From Macrocystis pyrifera (lineage: Eukaryota; Sar; Phaeophyceae; Laminariales; Laminariaceae): a stretch of 64,000 nucleotides of DNA. The stretch's first letter is position 1. Each line of letters starts with the position of its first letter. The notes under the pieces were generated by a model. The model was not told where the DNA came from. It worked only from the letters and a program-made list of their open reading frames with translations, and ran no database searches. A program made the position numbers and the translations under genes. The stretch covers positions 408,320 to 472,319 of the forward strand of contig JASSKH010000035.1 in the NCBI GenBank assembly GCA_031763025.1, in the 5' to 3' direction. Below are positions 23,547-34,215 of the stretch, one piece after another.

Positions 23547-23752
23547 TACGGGGGACCTAGAGTAAATAGAACGAAATATTGTTATTACGGGGGTCCATAG
23601 TTAATAGGACCTATGGTATACACAAAAACCTATATATTTACCTATTCTTACTAACAAAATTTGGTCCCGTTAACTATGGACCCCCATAATAGTACAAAGA
23701 TGAAAATGTATAGTTTTTTGGGCGTACCGCAGGTCCTATTTGCTATAGTCTA
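23547..23752. mobile_element. MITE family M copy interrupted by another copy
   Basis: The left half, TACGGGGGACCTAGAGTAAA...AAATATTG (23547-23581), and the right half (23693-23752, with GTACCGCAGGTCCTATTTGC) form one element once the complete inner copy is removed. This gives a relative age: the inner copy is younger. Confidence 0.7.
23582..23692. mobile_element. MITE family M copy nested in another copy
   Basis: Complete, with well-matched ends: TTATTACGGGGGTCCATAG on the left and CTATGGACCCCCATAATAG on the right. It sits inside 23547-23752. Confidence 0.8.
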
Positions 23753-23757
23753 TCGAG

Positions 23758-24070
23758 GTGGCCACACCAGAAATTCCATAAATGCATTGATGCTGCGACC
23801 AATATGCAAGAAAATCCGCCTCTCAAGCGATTGTTAGTAGGATGCAGCTCACCCTTCATGCGACTTGCCCAACACCTCACGGCGCTTGGCGCTTGGTGCA
23901 AGCACCGTCTGCCTGGTCGTTGGAAACCCGACGCGCTCCGTACCGGCATTGTAGGGATGCGAGGGTGTATGGTCATACGACTACGGGCATGCATGATATT
24001 GAGTACCCCCCTCGTCATACGACTATGGCCATGCATGATAATGAGTGCACCCCCCTCCCCCCCCCCCCTC
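23758..24070 (+). mobile_element. SINE-like repeat A, copy 1
   Basis: About 300 bp, roughly 85-90% alike by eye to 62928-63190. It starts GTGGCCACACCAGA and contains ATGCAAGAAAATCCGCCTCT, GTAGGATGCAGCTCACCCTT and GGGATGCGAGGGT. It ends ATAATGAGTGCACCCCC and runs into poly-C. The last ~90 bases resemble the LINE 3' end at 37150-37250. No clear Pol III boxes were seen, so SINE is an inference from the shared tail. Confidence 0.65.
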
Positions 24071-24100
24071 CCCACCCCCCATCCGCCGTCCTGCCCGTGT

Positions 24101-24338
24101 GCAGGCCAATTTCGAGCACCAGAAAGAGCGCGGAGGTGATGACGCTGTGCCCTACATCCTCGCACGCACCGTGAGAAGTTATTTGAAGTACAACGCGGCT
24201 GGTGGGATTGGGTGCAGGGGTGCCGGCAATCAATGCAGGCGTGGCTGGTGCTTGAAGCGCATGATGGGGATATTTAGTGGGGACGGCATGGAGGGTATTC
24301 CCAAGGAGGTTGTGCTGGCGTTGCTTAGGCACAAGTGA
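24101..24338 (+). CDS. Terminal-exon-like open frame, tandemly copied downstream
   Basis: A C-rich tract and the acceptor GTGTGCAG precede an open frame of about 78 codons that ends at TGA 24336-24338. It contains NFEHQKERGGDDAVPYILAR, TVRSYLKYNAAGG, a Cys/Arg-rich part and PKEVVLALLRHK. Related pieces follow: EGVPNEVALALLGQN near 24424-24472, VPQEVVLAFFRQK near 25030-25068 and FEHHKQRCSADENVLYFVA near 25158-25214. Keeping the residue pattern across copies suggests it was a real coding exon. I do not recognise the family. It lies just after SINE-like repeat A, so the upstream exon is not evident. Confidence 0.4.
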
Positions 24339-24580
24339 ATAATCTCGTTAGGCTAGTAATTTTTGTTTTTGAGGGGGTCTACCCTCGTCGCCCCCCCTCC
24401 TACAAACACTCCCGCCCGAGCACACGAAGGGTGTTCCCAATGAGGTTGCGCTGGCGTTACTTGGACAGAATTGATGAAGAAAGTGTAGGGGGTTTTTTCT
24501 GGGGGGGGGGGGGGGGGGGGGGGGGGGGTAGGGGCTATACCCTCGTCGCTTTTACATTAGGTACACTAGATAGCAGTGAC
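24339..24580 (+). repeat. Diverged tandem copy of the 3' exon with poly-G tract
   Basis: GTTCCCAATGAGGTTGCGCT (24430 onwards) repeats the exon end at 24299. Two short blocks with CTACCCTCGTCG / CTATACCCTCGTCG follow the exon ends. A run of 28 G sits at 24501-24528. Confidence 0.65.
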
Positions 24581-24589
24581 TAAAGGACT

Positions 24590-24860
24590 TGTATTGTAGG
24601 AGAGAGACGATGGCCGCAGACGGCGAAACAGCAAGGGGATAAGATGAGCAAAAGGTACCTATGAATTATAGTCAAGAAAACGTAGTGAGCGCCCAACTGC
24701 TGGCGGTGGTGGCTTTATTACGAGCATGAACGGTGCTCCGTGTCGGAAGGGAGGAGTGGTCAGTGTTCAATTGATGTGAGGCGAGCATGAACGGTGCTCC
24801 GTGTCGGAAGGGAGGAGTGGTCAGTGTTCAATTGATGTGAGGCGAACAGAAAATGAGTAC
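24590..24860 (+). pseudogene. LINE 3'-end remnant with 54-bp internal duplication
   Basis: Matches the LINE 3' end at 37040-37245: GGGGATAAGAT.AGCAAAA, GAGCGCCCAA.TG.TGG.GGTG, GAACGGTGCTCCGT and AAATGAGTAC. The stretch GAACGGTGCTCCGTGTCGGA...TTGATGTGAGGCGA appears twice, about 54 bp apart (24730 and 24784). It is followed by C-rich sequence, as at the other LINE ends. Confidence 0.65.
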
Positions 24861-24879
24861 ACCTCTCCCCTCCTTCCCC

Positions 24880-25260
24880 CCCAGCTACCCCCCCCCCTGG
24901 CGTTGCTTAGGCATGAGTGATTGAGAATCTGATTGAGCGAGCATGTTTTCTTTATGACGGGGGTCCACTCTCGTGCCCCCCCCCCCCGCCCCCGCCCCAA
25001 ACATCCCCACCCGGCATGACGGAGGTTGTTCCCCAGGAGGTCGTGCTGGCGTTTTTTAGGCAGAAGTGATGAAGAATCTCAATAGGCGTTTTAATTTGTT
25101 TTTTTTCGGGGGGGTGGGGTGGAGGGTATCCTCGTCACCCCCCCCCCCGAACCTCCCCCCCCACTGGCGTTTTCGAGCACCACAAGCAGAGATGCAGCGC
25201 AGACGAAAACGTGTTGTACTTCGTTGCGAGTAATAATTCCAGATTCGCCGCAGTACATTG
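24880..25260 (+). repeat. Further tandem copies of the small exon and poly-C/G linkers
   Basis: CTGGCGTTGCTTAGGCA (24897) and GAGGTCGTGCTGGCGTTTTT (25038) repeat the exon end. CCACTCTCGTGCCCCC (24967) and GGGTATCCTCGTCACCCCC (25125) repeat the linker. 25158-25256 restarts the exon (FEHHKQR) and ends at TGA after a diverged stretch. Confidence 0.55.
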
Positions 25261-26385
25261 TGTCTGAGCACATTGTGTCTTGGGTTAGGGATAAGCAGTG
25301 TGTGCCTATGTTCAGTTACTGCTGGGCGCAATGGAGATGTTTGTTGCAAGATGGAGTTTGCTCGTAGAACGGATGCTGGCGCTTTGGTGGTATGAACGCA
25401 TGCGCTATATCTGAAGTTGTTTTGTCCTTTGAAATCGATGGAATTTTTTCGTGGGTGGTAGTTGCGCGGGTGAGCGAGCAGGGTCTAGTTTGGACGCCAG
25501 GGCTAAAACTTGCTGTAATTTTCCGATTGTCTGACAAGGTTTTGGTGTTTGGGCTTAGCGACGAACGCGTTCCTTCTTGTTTCCGTAGCCAAATAAAAAG
25601 GGAAACGCTTAGTTATTGGCAATGGCATCCGCGACACACGAAAACTAATCAAGTCGAAAAGTTAAATTGTTTACAACATGTTTGCGGTGCGAGCAAAGCA
25701 AAGCGTTCATGTGTTGGTAGTACACCATGCACCCCCCCCCCAGGACGAGAAATAAGAATGCTTCTTTTTATTATTGATGCCGCGGGAGCGAAACGGCCTC
25801 GTCGTAATTCTTCCTGCCATGCGTGCCTCCGCACAAATTCCTAAAATACTTGCTGACGGCCTGCTCCTCGAGCCCCAGGTCACGTTCAACTTCTTCCTGG
25901 TTGCGCCAGTGACTCGGTCGTGGCTGAGCGCACAACATCGCAGGAAGATCCATCGCCGAAGCATTCACCGGAACAGGCGCTGTGTGCGCGCCTGCGTATG
26001 ATCCCCACAGCACAAGAAAAGGCGGTTTTGTTATTGAACGCTACGCCGGTGTTTGCAGTATGTCACACTCACGGTTTTGGTGTTTTCTTGACAACATCAT
26101 AATGCAAGTATACTTGAGGGCTATTGATACGACCGTCTTCACGTCATCTATATCCCATCCCTGACCTTGTGAGCACTGTATCGAGATCACGATGAACAGC
26201 AGCGCAAAAGCGGGTGCACCTGACGTTCTTTTGTTTTGCAACAGGTGGGCAAGCTTGCACATGCAAATAACGGTACCACAGCACCGTTTGAATGGTGGAA
26301 AAGGCCGTTTATAAACAGCAGTAGGTATGTGGTACTGTATTTTTCTTCATTGCAGGATAATGCAATAACATGGCCATCGGGTTCA
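25261..26385. other. Unassigned part of the 6.1-kb block; weak coding signal on the minus strand
   Basis: A plus frame of 150 codons (25392-25844) and a minus frame (25771-26013) overlap. The minus frame includes WRNQEEVERDLGLEEQAV and KYFRNLCGGTHGRKNYDEA, which look more protein-like than the plus frame. It could be a remnant exon of a transposase; no family was recognised. Confidence 0.25.
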
Positions 26386-27235
26386 TGGATCCGTCCGGAA
26401 TTCAGCCATATTTTATGGAGTAGGCGTTCTGTCCAAGACGAACAAACATTGAATGGTTGCCCCCGTTACGGGTGGTTCCGACAAGCTTTCTTACCGGTAG
26501 GCTAGCCTGCGCATACTAAAAATGGTACAAAAACATCATTTTTTCAAGGATTTTATGACATTTTTTCGAGCATTCTAGGTACGTCATCGGATCAAACCGC
26601 TCCGCTACCTTGGGCTGCAAGACTCAAGAGAGGCCTACAGAATCATCTACGTGTAAATTACCATGTTCTATGGAGTAGGCGTTCTGTCCAACGGGAAAAA
26701 AAAACCATAGAAGAATGGCTGCCCCCAATACGGGTGGTTCCAACAACCTTTCTGACCGGTAGGCTAGCCTGCGCATACTAAAAATGGCACAAAAACCTTT
26801 TTTTTTCAAGGGAATACGACATTTTTTTGAGCATTCTAGGTTTACGTCATTGGATCAAACCGCACCGCTACCTTGGGCTGCAAGGCTCAAGAGAGACCTA
26901 CAGAATCGTCTACGTATAAATTACCATGTTTTATGGAGTAGGCGTTCTGCCCAACGGGAAAAACCATATAAGAATAGCTGCCCCCAATACGGGTGAATCC
27001 AGCAAGCTTCCTTACCAGTCGGGGAGCGTGCACATACTGAAACTCGTACAAAAATCACGTTTTTTGAACGATATAAGACGTTTTTTTTCTGGCATGAAGG
27101 GTTTACGGTATTGGTCCAACCAGGCCCGCAGCGTTGGGGTACATCGATTGCTCTTAGGTCTACAGATTCGTCTGGATGTCAGCTACCTTGGGCTGCGAGA
27201 CATTTGGCCGAGTATGCCAAAGCCAAAGAGAACGG
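26386..27235 (+). repeat. Tandem repeat, ~260-bp unit, three to four copies
   Basis: TATGGAGTAGGCGTTCTG recurs at about 26415, 26669 and 26933. The unit also carries GCCCCC..TACGGGTG, CCGGTAGGCTAGCCTGCGCA and CTACCTTGGGCTGCAAG. Copies 1-3 are close; a fourth, from about 27030, is more diverged. Confidence 0.85.
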
Positions 27236-28020
27236 CTGGACTCAAAACGGGTACATATGGCCCTGTCTTCGCATGGGTGGGTCCTAAGCACAGTGTTACC
27301 TTACCAGACCTGCATAACCAAAACATGAACTTCTACTGCTGTACGGCACCTCGTGCGCCAATTCCACCGCAGGTGATGGACCACACATCAGGGCAGCGAC
27401 AGTGATTGCCGTGGTTGGTGGTGTGTGTTTGTGTTGTGTGTGCAGCGTGGATACTTGTACAAGTACGCCTCGATAACCCTGGCCACCCCTCCGGTCCAGA
27501 TTTCGGACCAACCTCAGACCTTTTGGGCCCAAAGTCGACTTATACATGCTCGTTTGCGACGCTGCGGGGGAGGAATCACCTTCAAACAACTCGGCGGTGA
27601 GGTCAAGCCTTTATGTGGTAGGCTGCGCGGTCCGTGAGACGAGCACAGGGGTAGGACGCCTTAGCCACGGGCTCAAGAGGCGGTCTAACCAGGGTTGTCG
27701 GTGACTAGAACACGCCCACACCAGCTCTCGACACACAGTGCACCGGATACCACCAAATTTTGGCAGGCGACATGTCTCACGACCCTGGTAACCCTCTTAC
27801 CTTGTGGGGCCGCCATAGATCCGCATGCCCGAGCACCGCTCACCACGCCGATAAGCCAGATAGCGATTCGCATAGTTTCCAGAGTGATTTCTGCTTTGCC
27901 TCAAGTCACCCTCAGCCTTCCATTGGTCCGAAACCTGACAGTCTCGTTTTGTAACTGTAGCTTTTTTTTATTGAAATTATGTCGATTTTCACAAGTAGGG
28001 GATGAAAGGAGCTGAAGGGA
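27236..28020. other. Unassigned right part of the 6.1-kb block
   Basis: Short frames on both strands without recognised domains (for example 27695-28015 plus and 27296-27589 minus). Confidence 0.4.
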
Positions 28021-28045
28021 CCTGAGCGTGCCACCGTGGCCTTAA

Positions 28046-29765
28046 GGTTCTTGTTTTTACGCCTAGAGTAGTTTTTTTTGCCAAGTACCAAAGCATCCTG
28101 ATTGGGTGCTCCCATAAGGCTCACATAAGGTTTGGCCAATCAGCAGCACTATTCGCGCGGCGAGATCAATATGCGCGGCGCGATTAGGCTGGCATGCTGC
28201 ATGCTGCCGCCATCCTCTGCCTGTGAGCCTGAAACAAGGCGCGGGTACGATACAAACTCAGATGCTTGCAGCAACTCAAAGGTGAAGAGGCGCTGGGCAA
28301 GCTGCTGGTGGTGGAGGTGCTTCTTCGCATTGTGGGTATTCAGCTGGTGGTGCTGGTGGGGATACAAAACCTCGGCGTGGCGGGATGAAAACCTAAAGTC
28401 ACCAGGGAGCGCGTCCAGATTCCGTGTGCAAGAAGGCCTGCACGGCAGAGGGGGAGGCTTCTATGTGGCAGGTGCGCGTGTATGTTGTCGTGTTGTGTCA
28501 CATGCTGCTTGTGTGCTCCCTGGCGATACGAGTAATCTACCACCTACGAGTGTCGCCTGCTGGTACAGAAATTTTATACCTGGTACCCAAAAGAGTACTG
28601 CACCACAACAAAACTGTACCGTAGGTACTATTAATACTGCTGCTGTATACTCGTACCTACCTGCTGTCCGAGCACCACAGGAGTCCCTCCAGCAGATCTC
28701 CAAGACTGCTTGTGCCGTACGGGCTTCACAAGGGCATCTGTGTTCGTACCGTCTACCACATCAGCAGCAGTTGTCTGATTTTTTCACGCCTCCCGTACTG
28801 ACTGCACTTATATACTAGTACCGGCAGGAGAGGTACTGCTGCTTTACCAGGTACTGACTGCTGTAAGAGAATGTTGCCTACGAGGGAGGCACCTGTTTGG
28901 TGCGTCACAACTTGCACGGCTGCCGTGTGCCGGTCGCAACCTGCGCAGCAATCCCTCCAGTAGATAGCTGTCGCCTGTGCCCCACGAGCTCTCTCTACAC
29001 TTTGCCTACCATTACACAAGGCAGCAGCCGTGGTCTGCATAGTTTTTCTATGGTTGGGAGATGCGTTTTAATGAAGAAAGCGCAGAGGAATTCGAGGCGG
29101 TGGAGCAGGCCCCCCGCCACAAGGTCAGGAGTCAAGACCATGTAGACCGAAAAACGAGTGGGAGTGGCATCGCTTCTTTCATACCAGGGTACCTACCGAA
29201 GGTTAGCTTCAACGGTATACGTGAAATTCACGTCGGGTGCGAGACTTGATCCCATTTAAGTTCGTCGAGTGCCGTGTTGCCAAGTGAATATACGGCCGCA
29301 ACGTGGCAAGGATTTTGACTAGGTTTCCAGTCAAGTAAGTTGTCACTGCTGTTCCGCACAACATATGACGTTGTCACTGCTGTTTTGTCCTATTCTTGTT
29401 CGTTGCCACCTCTATCAGGATGATCCCGTCATCATGAGCATGATGAGATTTTCTTCTGAGATATAATAGCATCGGCGGCCCATTTGGTGGGTCAATCTGG
29501 TTGAAGACCCAGCAGTCTTTGCTGAGGGACGAAGCGAGGAAGGCTGCACGTCAAGGCTGACTGACAGACTGATTCCGATGGCCTGCCAATATAGTATCCA
29601 GGCAAGGGAGTAATTTGCGGCTGGCTTTCTAATGTATCAGCGTGCTTGAAGTACAAATGGTGCAGAAGAGTGTATATGCATCTGCTCGCATGCAGGGAGA
29701 TTCTATGGCCACTCTTGATCACACCACGATCTTGATATTGCTGACGTAGGGAGTGGGGGGGTGTA
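28046..29765. other. Unassigned region with a 228-codon open frame
   Basis: The plus frame 28132-28818 is open for 228 codons, but the composition (a Trp-rich CWWWRCFFALWVFSWWCWWG run made from a GTGGTGG-type repeat) argues against a real protein. CTCCAGCAGATCTCCAAGAC (28688) and CTCCAGTAGATAGCTGTCGC (28954) suggest weak internal duplication. No gene is called. Confidence 0.4.
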
Positions 29766-29863
29766 CTATTACGGGGGACCATAGTAAATAGGACCAAATA
29801 TTGTGAGTAAAAACAGAGTAATATATAGGTTTTGTGTGTACGGTAGGTCCTACCCTCGTAATA
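29766..29863. mobile_element. MITE family M copy
   Basis: Left end ATTACGGGGGACCATAGTAA; right end GGTAGGTCCTACCCTCGTAA, which lacks the TTTACTATGG part of other copies (small deletion). The interior ATATATAGGTTTTGTGTGTA matches the family. It directly abuts a minus-strand SINE-like fragment. Confidence 0.7.
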
Positions 29864-29865
29864 AA

Positions 29866-29943
29866 TATCATGAATGGTCGTAGTCGTACGACCATAGACC
29901 CTCGCATCCCTATCATGCAGGGACGGAGCATAACTTTCAAGGG
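29866..29943 (-). mobile_element. SINE-like repeat A, 3' fragment
   Basis: The reverse complement reads GCTCCGTCCCTGC...GGGATGCGAGGGTCTATGGT...CGACTACG..CAT, matching the last part of the copies at 23758 and 62928. Only about 78 bp remain. Confidence 0.65.
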
Positions 29944-32100
29944 GGGGGTATGAGCAGCTGGTGCACGGGGCCATGCAGGAATAGTTTGATCGAGTGCTGG
30001 ATATGGTGCCACAGTGTTTTTGTTCCGACAATGACACGCAATATTTGCTATCGCCTGAATAGGTTGTACTCGCCCGTGTGAAATAATCGTCTTCGTGCTG
30101 TTGGGCAACGCGAAGTATCCGAACTGGATTTCCACAATATCTGACTGTGACGTTGGGGCCCAAACCAGTTATCGTAGCAGGATGCCAAACGCGCAGGAGG
30201 TGTTGGCTGTCAAGCGTGCGGGAGGTATTGAAGAATTATGTCACGATAGAATCAATGCTACTACGCAGTCCTGGAGGTTGATGCATACCCCTCGAGCAGG
30301 GCTGTTTCGCTTCCGGTTTGTTCGAGTCGCAAGCCGCCCTAGTAAAACATACCGGCCACCCCTCTAAGCCCAGCACCACTTTAATGACGCTCGTCGTACC
30401 GACGGAGCTCTGTACACTTTCCTAATCCGTCATTGAGGTGTACGATATCGTCGCCGATATGGAAGCCGAAAAATATTGCGGTGGTCGTCTCGATAATGAG
30501 CAACAAGGCCGGCCACCTTGAGGCGTACTGTTAATACATCGAACGAAACCTATCCCGACACGTACTACCCACATCCCGCGCCCGACGGGTGATGACGCAG
30601 GCATCAGCAGGGAAGCGCTAAGGCCCGTTCGAGAGAAATATGAGCCCACCAGGACAAGCTGCGCGCTGCCGTGGATAGTGGAGGTCCTGCAGGCGCCACG
30701 CGTGGTATCGACGACGACGTTCAGTTTAAACAGATAGTATGCAGAACATCAAGCTGTTCGAGACTAGGGGACACAAGAGTATTGCTGTGCAGTCATCAAT
30801 GACATAGGTGTCTTGGCACGTTTGCCCGCACGTCGTATCAACTGGATATTATATAACAGTGGGGGCATAAAAATAACACCAGAATCAGTTGTTTGGATCA
30901 CAAGGTGGGAGGGCACATTCACTGCTGTGTACCAGACGAGCGTTGTCGCGACTTAAGACAGTCGTCGGAGAAGAACGTCATTTGTAAATTCAGTCGGCAG
31001 TGCGAGTTGGATGCGCCTGAGACGAAATACATCTGGCGGGCTTCAATTCTGGCCGGTCGCTCAAGCAATAGTAGTGTGTGTCAAGTGCAGGCAATTTGGA
31101 TAGTACTACTCAGATCAAACTATATGATGTACGACGCGTGCAACGTGTACATTGACTCCTTATGTTTCAAGCAGATATCATAGGTTTTAGCCGACCTTAT
31201 TTTACCCCTTTGAGAACAAGATGCTGATGGTATTTTCTTGTGTTGCGCATTCTTCCAATCAACGTTTTCACGTGTCTTGGTTGTTTCGCACGAATTGTAG
31301 GTATACTCTCATGCAATTACACCCGACACTTTCGGTCGGTACACAGCGTCCAAGAGCGGGGTGCGCTTGAGCTATATGTGAAGAGCATTTTTTTGTTTGT
31401 ATGCTTCGGGGGGCTGTGGGAGCAGTGATCAACGCAGACTGCTTCTGCGCGGTTCAACCAAATATAATTCACGACTGCTACTGTCGAGGGGCAAACCATT
31501 AAGAATGTCAAAACATGATACCACATTATGGGACAATATGGGAAATTACTCGATATTGTCAATATGTATCACGACAAGAGAAGATGGGCATCTTTTTTGT
31601 TTATATCTTACATAGCCTTCCACCTGCACGTACTCGTTTATGCTTCATTCCACTCGGTCGGCAAAGCTGCTCACTCACGGTGAGTGTGCTCGTGATGTTG
31701 TCACATCAAACGTCGACCAATTTCAAATTCCAAGAAGAAAGGGAAGAAGACCTATCTATCTATACAGGCAGAGCGAAATAAGAAAGAGAGAGTGAACAGC
31801 ATCTCTGCTGTATGCGAGTATAAATGGCCCCCAAAGCTTCATTGTAGGCAAGTACTGCAGCAGTAATATAGAGAAAAATGAGGCAAGGCTGCACATGCGG
31901 TATGTAGGCCTTGTGCGCTCGTAAGAAAAAAGAACGGAAACAAAACTAAATCCTGCTGCACTCAAAACACACCAGTACCACGGCAAATGCGAGCGCAACT
32001 CGAGATGGCTTGCAACGAGACAAGTCCCACGCGTTAGCTCAAGATGGCCCGCTTCTGCAGATACCGGGGTTGTGGAAATCGGTAACGTACAGCTCTCGCA
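29944..32100. other. Unassigned region
   Basis: No gene recognised. Frames of up to about 220 codons (29492-30163 minus) run through the MITE and SINE fragments and are not genes. Confidence 0.45.
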
Positions 32101-32214
32101 ATCGGTAATGCAAAAACACGACTATTTCATGCAGACACTCGTAAAATATTGGGAGCCTGTACACACCGCGTTTTGTTTGGTCGCTTCGCTCCCAACTATT
32201 TTTGGCGCTTCGCG

Positions 32215-32490
32215 AAAAATGAGTTTAATTGCCCATAGGAGGTAAGACCATGAAAGCGCGGCCCCGGATCGTCGGATCACTACCAGTAGAGTGTCGGCAT
32301 GGTGCTGGGCCATCATTGAAGCCATCGCATGGCCGAAACGGGCCCGGACTCGAGGAGATATCTGGCATCCTGATGCACCAGCGAAACGTTCAGATCGGTG
32401 TCGCATCTAAGACTTATTTTCGACAAGCGTGTCGCAAACAAGAAATTACGACACCGGTGTCGCAAATAGCATTACCCTAAATAACTTGGT
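32215..32490 (+). repeat. Palindromic satellite R, single unit
   Basis: One ~185-bp unit, with CTCGAGGAGATATCTGGCAT at 32352, in the same orientation as the array at 21.2-21.9 kb. Its outer flanks are inverted relative to that array: the stretch around ACGACACCGGTGTCGCAAAT and CATTACCC lies on the right here and, reverse complemented, on the left there. The ACCATGA.AG.GCGGCC flank behaves the same way. Confidence 0.75.
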
Positions 32491-32619
32491 ACTTTTCGTA
32501 TGCTAGCATGATGGGAGGTGAGCACGTTGTCATTCCTAGCAGGCGGCCTGGCGAGGTGAGCGCCCCCGAGATTTGACCTCAGTGAAGGTGAGCACTGATG
32601 AGTGTAGCACCTTTGACAG

Positions 32620-32890
32620 TGGACGTAAGCACTTGCCATTATGCTATAGCCAAGAGGGGAGGTGAAGGTGAGCCCCTCCCTCAGGTTTGCATGCTGTGGG
32701 TTTTCCAGGGGTTTGGTAGGCTTGTGTGCTGCTGAGTGCGCAGGGGTCTGGGTTTGTGGCGAGGTGAGCGCCCCCGTGGGTTGAGTTCAGCGCAGGTAAA
32801 AGCACTGAGGGCGTAACACCTGGACAGTGAAGGTGAGCACTTGCCATTGCAGGGGCAGATTGTGGTGAGCTCTCCCCTGAAACGTGTGTT
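32620..32890 (+). repeat. Repeat G, copy 2
   Basis: Nearly identical to 20850-21118 and in the same orientation. A partial extra 'AGGTGAGC' segment precedes it at 32510-32620. Confidence 0.85.
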
Positions 32891-32904
32891 TTGTCAGGTT
32901 TGGG

Positions 32905-33165
32905 GGAGGTTCGGTTTGTATTTACTCCGTTACATAATCGGCAATGGATACTATAGCGTCGTAACACCTTCAATTTAGATGCACTCACCTTGGGTACATG
33001 TTGTGTAAAGGATACTAGAGAACCGTGCCACTTTTTCGGTTTGTGTTTACTCCGTTATATAATCGGCAATGGATACTATAGCATCGTACCACCTTCGATT
33101 TTGATGCACTCACCTTGGGTACATGTTGGGTAAAGGATATTAGAGAACCGTGCCACCTTTTATTC
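32905..33165 (+). repeat. Tandem duplication, ~120-bp unit
   Basis: CGGTTTGT.TTTACTCCGTTA...GCACTCACCTTGGGTACATG...AAAGGATA occurs twice, from 32910 and 33039. Confidence 0.85.
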
Positions 33166-33194
33166 GAGATTGTATGCCGTCTTCCGGCTGTGGG

Positions 33195-33640
33195 TGTTTC
33201 TGCACCTGAATCGACCAAAACTGGTTCTCGAGGGTACGATTTGAAAGTGGTTGTGGACGAACGCCGTTCAGGACTCATGACTGATCTAGTACGAAAGAGT
33301 CGCACCGTGTTGATGTTGTCATTTGACGCGGTTCCCAATGTCGACTAGTAATCTTATCCGGACCGATTGGAGTACCGTTTGAGTACGAAAGAGTTGCACC
33401 GTGTTAATGTTGTCATTTGACGCGGTTCCCAATGTCGACTAGTAATCTTATCCGCACCGATTGGAGTACCGTTTGACAGTTCCCGCGCTGGGGGGGTGTC
33501 ACTACGTTTCTGCAAATATTTCCACCTAAACCGGTAAGAGATGGGTACGATTCGAAAGTGGTTGTAGACGAACGCCTTTTAGCACTCATGATTGAATTTA
33601 GCGCGAAAACGTCGCTCCAGTGGACAGTGTTCATGCAGGG
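33195..33640 (+). repeat. Tandem duplications, ~90-bp unit plus flanks
   Basis: GTACGAAAGAGT.GCACCGTG ... GAGTACCGTTTGA occurs at about 33290 and 33380, almost identical. GTACGATT.GAAAGTGGTTGT occurs at 33235 and 33546. The open frames here follow the repeats. Confidence 0.85.
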
Positions 33641-33644
33641 GGGA

Positions 33645-34215
33645 TGCAGTAAACGTCAGTACCTTCAAACGACTTACTTACTAGGGATCAGATAATAACC
33701 TCGGGAAGTACCAGTAAATTGAAGCACGCGAAGTATGCGAAATACAACTCTATACCATAGGAAGAGGCTAAAGTAGAAAGTGGACCCATCATGCATCTCT
33801 TACCGCCGTGGCAACCCCTTATACAAATCCACCTCCACTTTCGCTAGTGCCAGTGAGTTGAGTAAACGTCAGTACCTTCAAGCGACTAACTTACTCGGAA
33901 TCAGACAATAAACTTGGGTAGTGCCATCATATTGAAGCACGCGAAGCATACGAAGCAGAACTTTATACAATAGGAGGAGGCGAAAGTACAAAGAGGGCTT
34001 ACTATGAATTTCTGACAGCCCGTGGTAAACTCATATACAAATCCACCTCCACATTCGTTACGAGTGGTGCCAGTAAGTCGAAGCACGCGAAGTATACGAA
34101 ATAGAACTTTATACCATTGGAGGAGACCAAAATATAACGATGACTTGTCATGAACGTGTTGCAGCCAGCGGTGAACCCATCTACGCACCCACCTCCACAT
34201 TCGTAAAGCACATCC
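33645..34215 (+). repeat. Tandem repeat, ~215-bp unit, about 2.6 copies
   Basis: Units start AGTAAACGTCAGTACCTTCA at 33649 and 33859. A partial unit begins with GAAGCACGCGAAGTATACGA at 34080. Each holds ACAAATCCACCTCCACTTTC or the like near its end. Confidence 0.85.

Larger units (their letters stand above)
21937..28041. mobile_element. Candidate 6.1-kb TTAA-flanked element with perfect 21-bp inverted ends
   Basis: GGCCACGGTGGCACGCTC plus AGG at 21937-21957 has an exact 21/21 inverted copy at 28021-28041. TTAA flanks both outer sides (21933-21936 and 28042-28045). TTAA duplication is the hallmark of piggyBac and of some Sola elements, though these ends do not start with the usual piggyBac CCC. 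The interior is now a patchwork of MITEs, a SINE-like repeat, LINE remnants, poly-C/G tracts and short decayed frames. No intact transposase is seen. Alternative: the two ends come from separate elements. Confidence 0.5.

Noticed and set aside
28132..28818. 228-codon plus frame
   Set aside because: Trp-rich low-complexity part from GTGGTGG repeats, no domain, and the initial codon is not ATG.
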